From positions 1 through 64,000 of the forward strand of contig JBNLCC010000061.1 in the NCBI GenBank assembly GCA_050303615.1: DNA of 64,000 bases, given 5' to 3'. The notes beneath the pieces are model-generated. The model searched no databases, was not told where the DNA came from, and saw only the letters and a list, made by a program, of their open reading frames with translations. Positions 61,849 through 64,000 of the stretch are shown in pieces (the stretch's first letter is position 1; every line of letters begins with the position of its first letter). Made by a program: the position numbers and the translations under genes. The DNA comes from CAZDXJ01 sp050303615 (lineage in GTDB: Bacteria > Pseudomonadota > Gammaproteobacteria > Methylococcales > Methylomonadaceae).

Positions 61849-62041
61849 GCGGTGATTTTTTATAAAACAAAACCGCTTGCCATCTGTAGAAGATGGCTCA
61901 ACGAATTGAACAATAACAATTATAAATAACTTGCCTTTTTATGCCCCAATAGCGGGACATGATATTCATTTTCTTTATTCAGATTGCGTAATTATTGATT
62001 TTTTACGACCCCATTGAACCGATAACGCCACCTTTAAACGA

Positions 62042-64000
62042 ATGCAATTAATTAACAAGCTTTTACCCGCTATTTTGTTGCAATGTCTGCTAGCCTCGAT
62101 TTCCTGGGCCGACGGCCAAGCGGACTTCTCTGTTTATTTATTCAAGGAGGGCCGTCCGGTAAGCGACGCGCAATTGTGGATAGACGGCAAAATGTTTGCC
62201 GATTTCAGCGATAACGGCAGTGTATACGGCAAAGTCGGTGCCGGCGCGCATTTGTTTTCCGTTTATACTGCTGCACGTAAAGTATTTGATTTTGACTTGA
62301 CCGCCACTGCCGGGGAAAATGTGCAGGCTTTGGTGACCCAGTATGCGGACGGCAGCAAACCGCTGCTGCAAATTGAAAGTTCCGCTGCGGGCATAGGCGG
62401 CGCCGTCGCGGAGAGCGATGACAAACAACAAAAACCGCAAGGCAAGGGGTTTATCAGCGCCAAAGTGGTGTCGATTGAAAACGGCAAGCCGATTAAGGAC
62501 GTACAGGTTTATATCAGCGGCGTGAACCAAAAGTTTCTGACCGATGCGCAAGGCCAGTTTAAAACTGAAGTAGCAGCCGGGGTTTATAGTGTTTCCTTGC
62601 TGCACGCCGCTTTTAATACCCGCACCAAGGAAAACGTCCAGGTTGCCAAAGACCAAACGGCCGAGTTGCAGTTTTCGATGACGCCTGCCGGCGTGGAATT
62701 GCCGGAACATGTCGTGCTGGAACCGTATCTTGCCGGAACATTGGCGTCGGCAATCGGTGAACAGAAGGATTCCTCCTCAGTGAGTAATGTACTGGGCGCC
62801 GAGCAAATCAGCCGCTCCGGGGACAGCGACGTGGCCGGGGCATTGCGCCGTGTATCCGGCGTTACTCTGGTCAACGGCAAATTTATCTTCGTGCGCGGCC
62901 TGGGCGAACGCTATTCGAGCACGCTGATCAATACCGCACCGATGCCCAGTCCTGACCCGACGCGCCGGGTTGTGCCGCTGGACTTATTTCCCACGTCCTT
63001 TTTGGATAGCATCATGATCCAAAAAACCTATTCGGTGGACAGGCCGGGTGAATTTGCCGGGGGCACCGTCGATATGCGTACGCGCGTCATCCCTGATGAA
63101 TTTATCATGGAGTTTTCCGGACAAATCGGCTTTCAAATCGGCACGACGTTTGAAAAGGGGCTGACATATCAGGGCGGCGATACCGATTTTCTCGGTTTTG
63201 ATGACGGCACCCGCCAAATGCCGGCATCGATTGCCGAAGTTGTTGATAGCGGCGGTACAATCCAGCAGCAAAGCCTTTTTCAACCGGACGGTTATACAGC
63301 TGAACAAATTGAAGCATTCGGCGAGGACCTGTCCGGTGTCTGGGATATTACGCAGGAAACCATCCCCCCTGACGGGCGGATGCAGTTCTCCATCGGCAAT
63401 TCGTTCGATGCCGGTGATTTCGAGTTCGGGTTTTTCTCCAGTGTGCGTTGGAGCCAGCAATGGCAAACCAACGATGAAGTTCGCCGGTCTTTGTCCATTG
63501 ATAGCGAAGATGTACTGCACATTAAGGAAGACTATGATGTGAAGTATACTGAGCAGGAAGTTCAATTGGATGGCTATTTGGCGTTGGAGGCGCGCTATAG
63601 AGAAGATCACCGGCTGTTCGGGAATGCATTCGCATTGCGTCAGACCTTGGATGAAGCACGTATTCAACAAGGATTTACCGATGCCGAAACCAACGATGTG
63701 CGCCGTTTACGCTTGCGCTACATAGAAAATCAACTGTACACGTTGCAATTCGGTGGCGATCATAAGTTCGATTTTCTCAACGATTTGCAAGCTAAATGGT
63801 TATATACACGCGGCAGGGCATCGCGGGATGCACCGGACGAGAGACGCTATCGCTACGATGAGCAGGAAGACGGCAGTTATTCTTTTTCGCGCCGCGCCGA
63901 CAGCAACCAGACCCTTTACTCGAACTTGGATGATGAAGATGAAAACTGGCGTCTGGATGTGTCGCTACCGATTGATTTGCATCCGGATTTCAAACTGGTC
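62042..64000 (+). CDS. TonB-dependent receptor with N-terminal carboxypeptidase-like repeats (3' end outside window)
   Basis: The first 653 codons of a large outer-membrane receptor; no stop is reached. After a signal peptide (about 1-23) come two beta-sandwich repeats of about 75-90 residues (VYLFKEGRPVSDAQLWIDGK; VVSIENGKPIKDVQVYISGV), resembling carboxypeptidase regulatory-like domains. The plug follows (about 240-345; GDSDVAGALRRVSGVTLVNG, FVRGLGERYSSTLIN, DLFPTSFLDSIMI, GEFAGGTVDM), then the barrel. It is downstream of a complete TonB2 operon with Pho-like boxes, so it may carry a phosphate-containing ligand; this is inference only. Confidence 0.9.
   Translation, partial: MQLINKLLPAILLQCLLASISWADGQADFSVYLFKEGRPVSDAQLWIDGKMFADFSDNGSVYGKVGAGAHLFSVYTAARKVFDFDLTATAGENVQALVTQYADGSKPLLQIESSAAGIGGAVAESDDKQQKPQGKGFISAKVVSIENGKPIKDVQVYISGVNQKFLTDAQGQFKTEVAAGVYSVSLLHAAFNTRTKENVQVAKDQTAELQFSMTPAGVELPEHVVLEPYLAGTLASAIGEQKDSSSVSNVLGAEQISRSGDSDVAGALRRVSGVTLVNGKFIFVRGLGERYSSTLINTAPMPSPDPTRRVVPLDLFPTSFLDSIMIQKTYSVDRPGEFAGGTVDMRTRVIPDEFIMEFSGQIGFQIGTTFEKGLTYQGGDTDFLGFDDGTRQMPASIAEVVDSGGTIQQQSLFQPDGYTAEQIEAFGEDLSGVWDITQETIPPDGRMQFSIGNSFDAGDFEFGFFSSVRWSQQWQTNDEVRRSLSIDSEDVLHIKEDYDVKYTEQEVQLDGYLALEARYREDHRLFGNAFALRQTLDEARIQQGFTDAETNDVRRLRLRYIENQLYTLQFGGDHKFDFLNDLQAKWLYTRGRASRDAPDERRYRYDEQEDGSYSFSRRADSNQTLYSNLDDEDENWRLDVSLPIDLHPDFKLV

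Overview
The window looks like part of the chromosome of an aerobic gammaproteobacterial methanotroph (order Methylococcales). The best marker is a hopanoid C-3 methylase (HpnR, 30.6-32.2 kb), a gene mostly known from methanotrophs and acetic acid bacteria. The nitrate assimilation genes, truncated globin, TonB systems and Pirin family protein fit that view. The genus cannot be fixed from this sequence alone. I saw no rRNA, tRNA, CRISPR array, prophage or intact insertion sequence.

Layout. 0-2.4 kb: a small LexA-like winged-helix protein and a PAS-GGDEF enzyme. 2.4-18 kb: a nitrate/nitrite assimilation unit. An ANTAR-domain antiterminator and a protein of three GAF repeats precede a sigma54-type promoter, a leader with three A1/G4 hexaloop hairpins and a perfect 22-bp terminator. 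Nine co-directional genes follow: nrtA, nrtB, fused nrtCD, an outer-membrane porin, nirB, nirD, a PhzF-like enzyme, an FAD/NADH reductase and nasA. 18.2-19.6 kb: a HupE/UreJ-type membrane protein and an anchor protein behind a Zur-like palindrome. 19.8-23.7 kb: a reverse-strand operon joining a flavin-binding domain to a truncated haemoglobin, with two [2Fe-2S] flavoprotein reductases, one carrying an N-terminal FHA domain; I read it as a possible nitric-oxide or oxygen redox system. 25-30.4 kb: TonB receptor, YfiR, a CHASE8-type histidine kinase and an OmpR-type regulator.

32.7-43.5 kb is a patchwork of small housekeeping genes and decayed ones: a NadM-type pseudogene, a frameshifted di-haem cytochrome, a transposase remnant that cuts a BtuF-like gene, and a SagB-type nitroreductase with two lesions. 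43.9-49.6 kb carries a V/A-type ATPase cluster in the order B-D-I-K-E-DUF2764. The catalytic A subunit is missing and the order is permuted compared with the usual bacterial E-DUF2764-A-B-D-I-K operon. The c-subunit has a Na+-type ligand pattern.

50-56 kb: a membrane GGDEF protein, a GH17-like secreted glucanase, a helical phasin-like protein and a pirin. 56.6-64 kb: a TonB2-type energy-transduction operon (DUF3450, TtpC-like ExbB, ExbB, ExbD, TonB, TPR protein), followed by a large TonB-dependent receptor that runs off the window. Its promoter region has four direct repeats with an exact 11-bp period that look like tandem Pho boxes, suggesting control by phosphate starvation.

The strongest leads are the ANTAR leader, the globin-reductase operon, the A-less V-ATPase cluster and the Pho-box-driven TonB2 operon.
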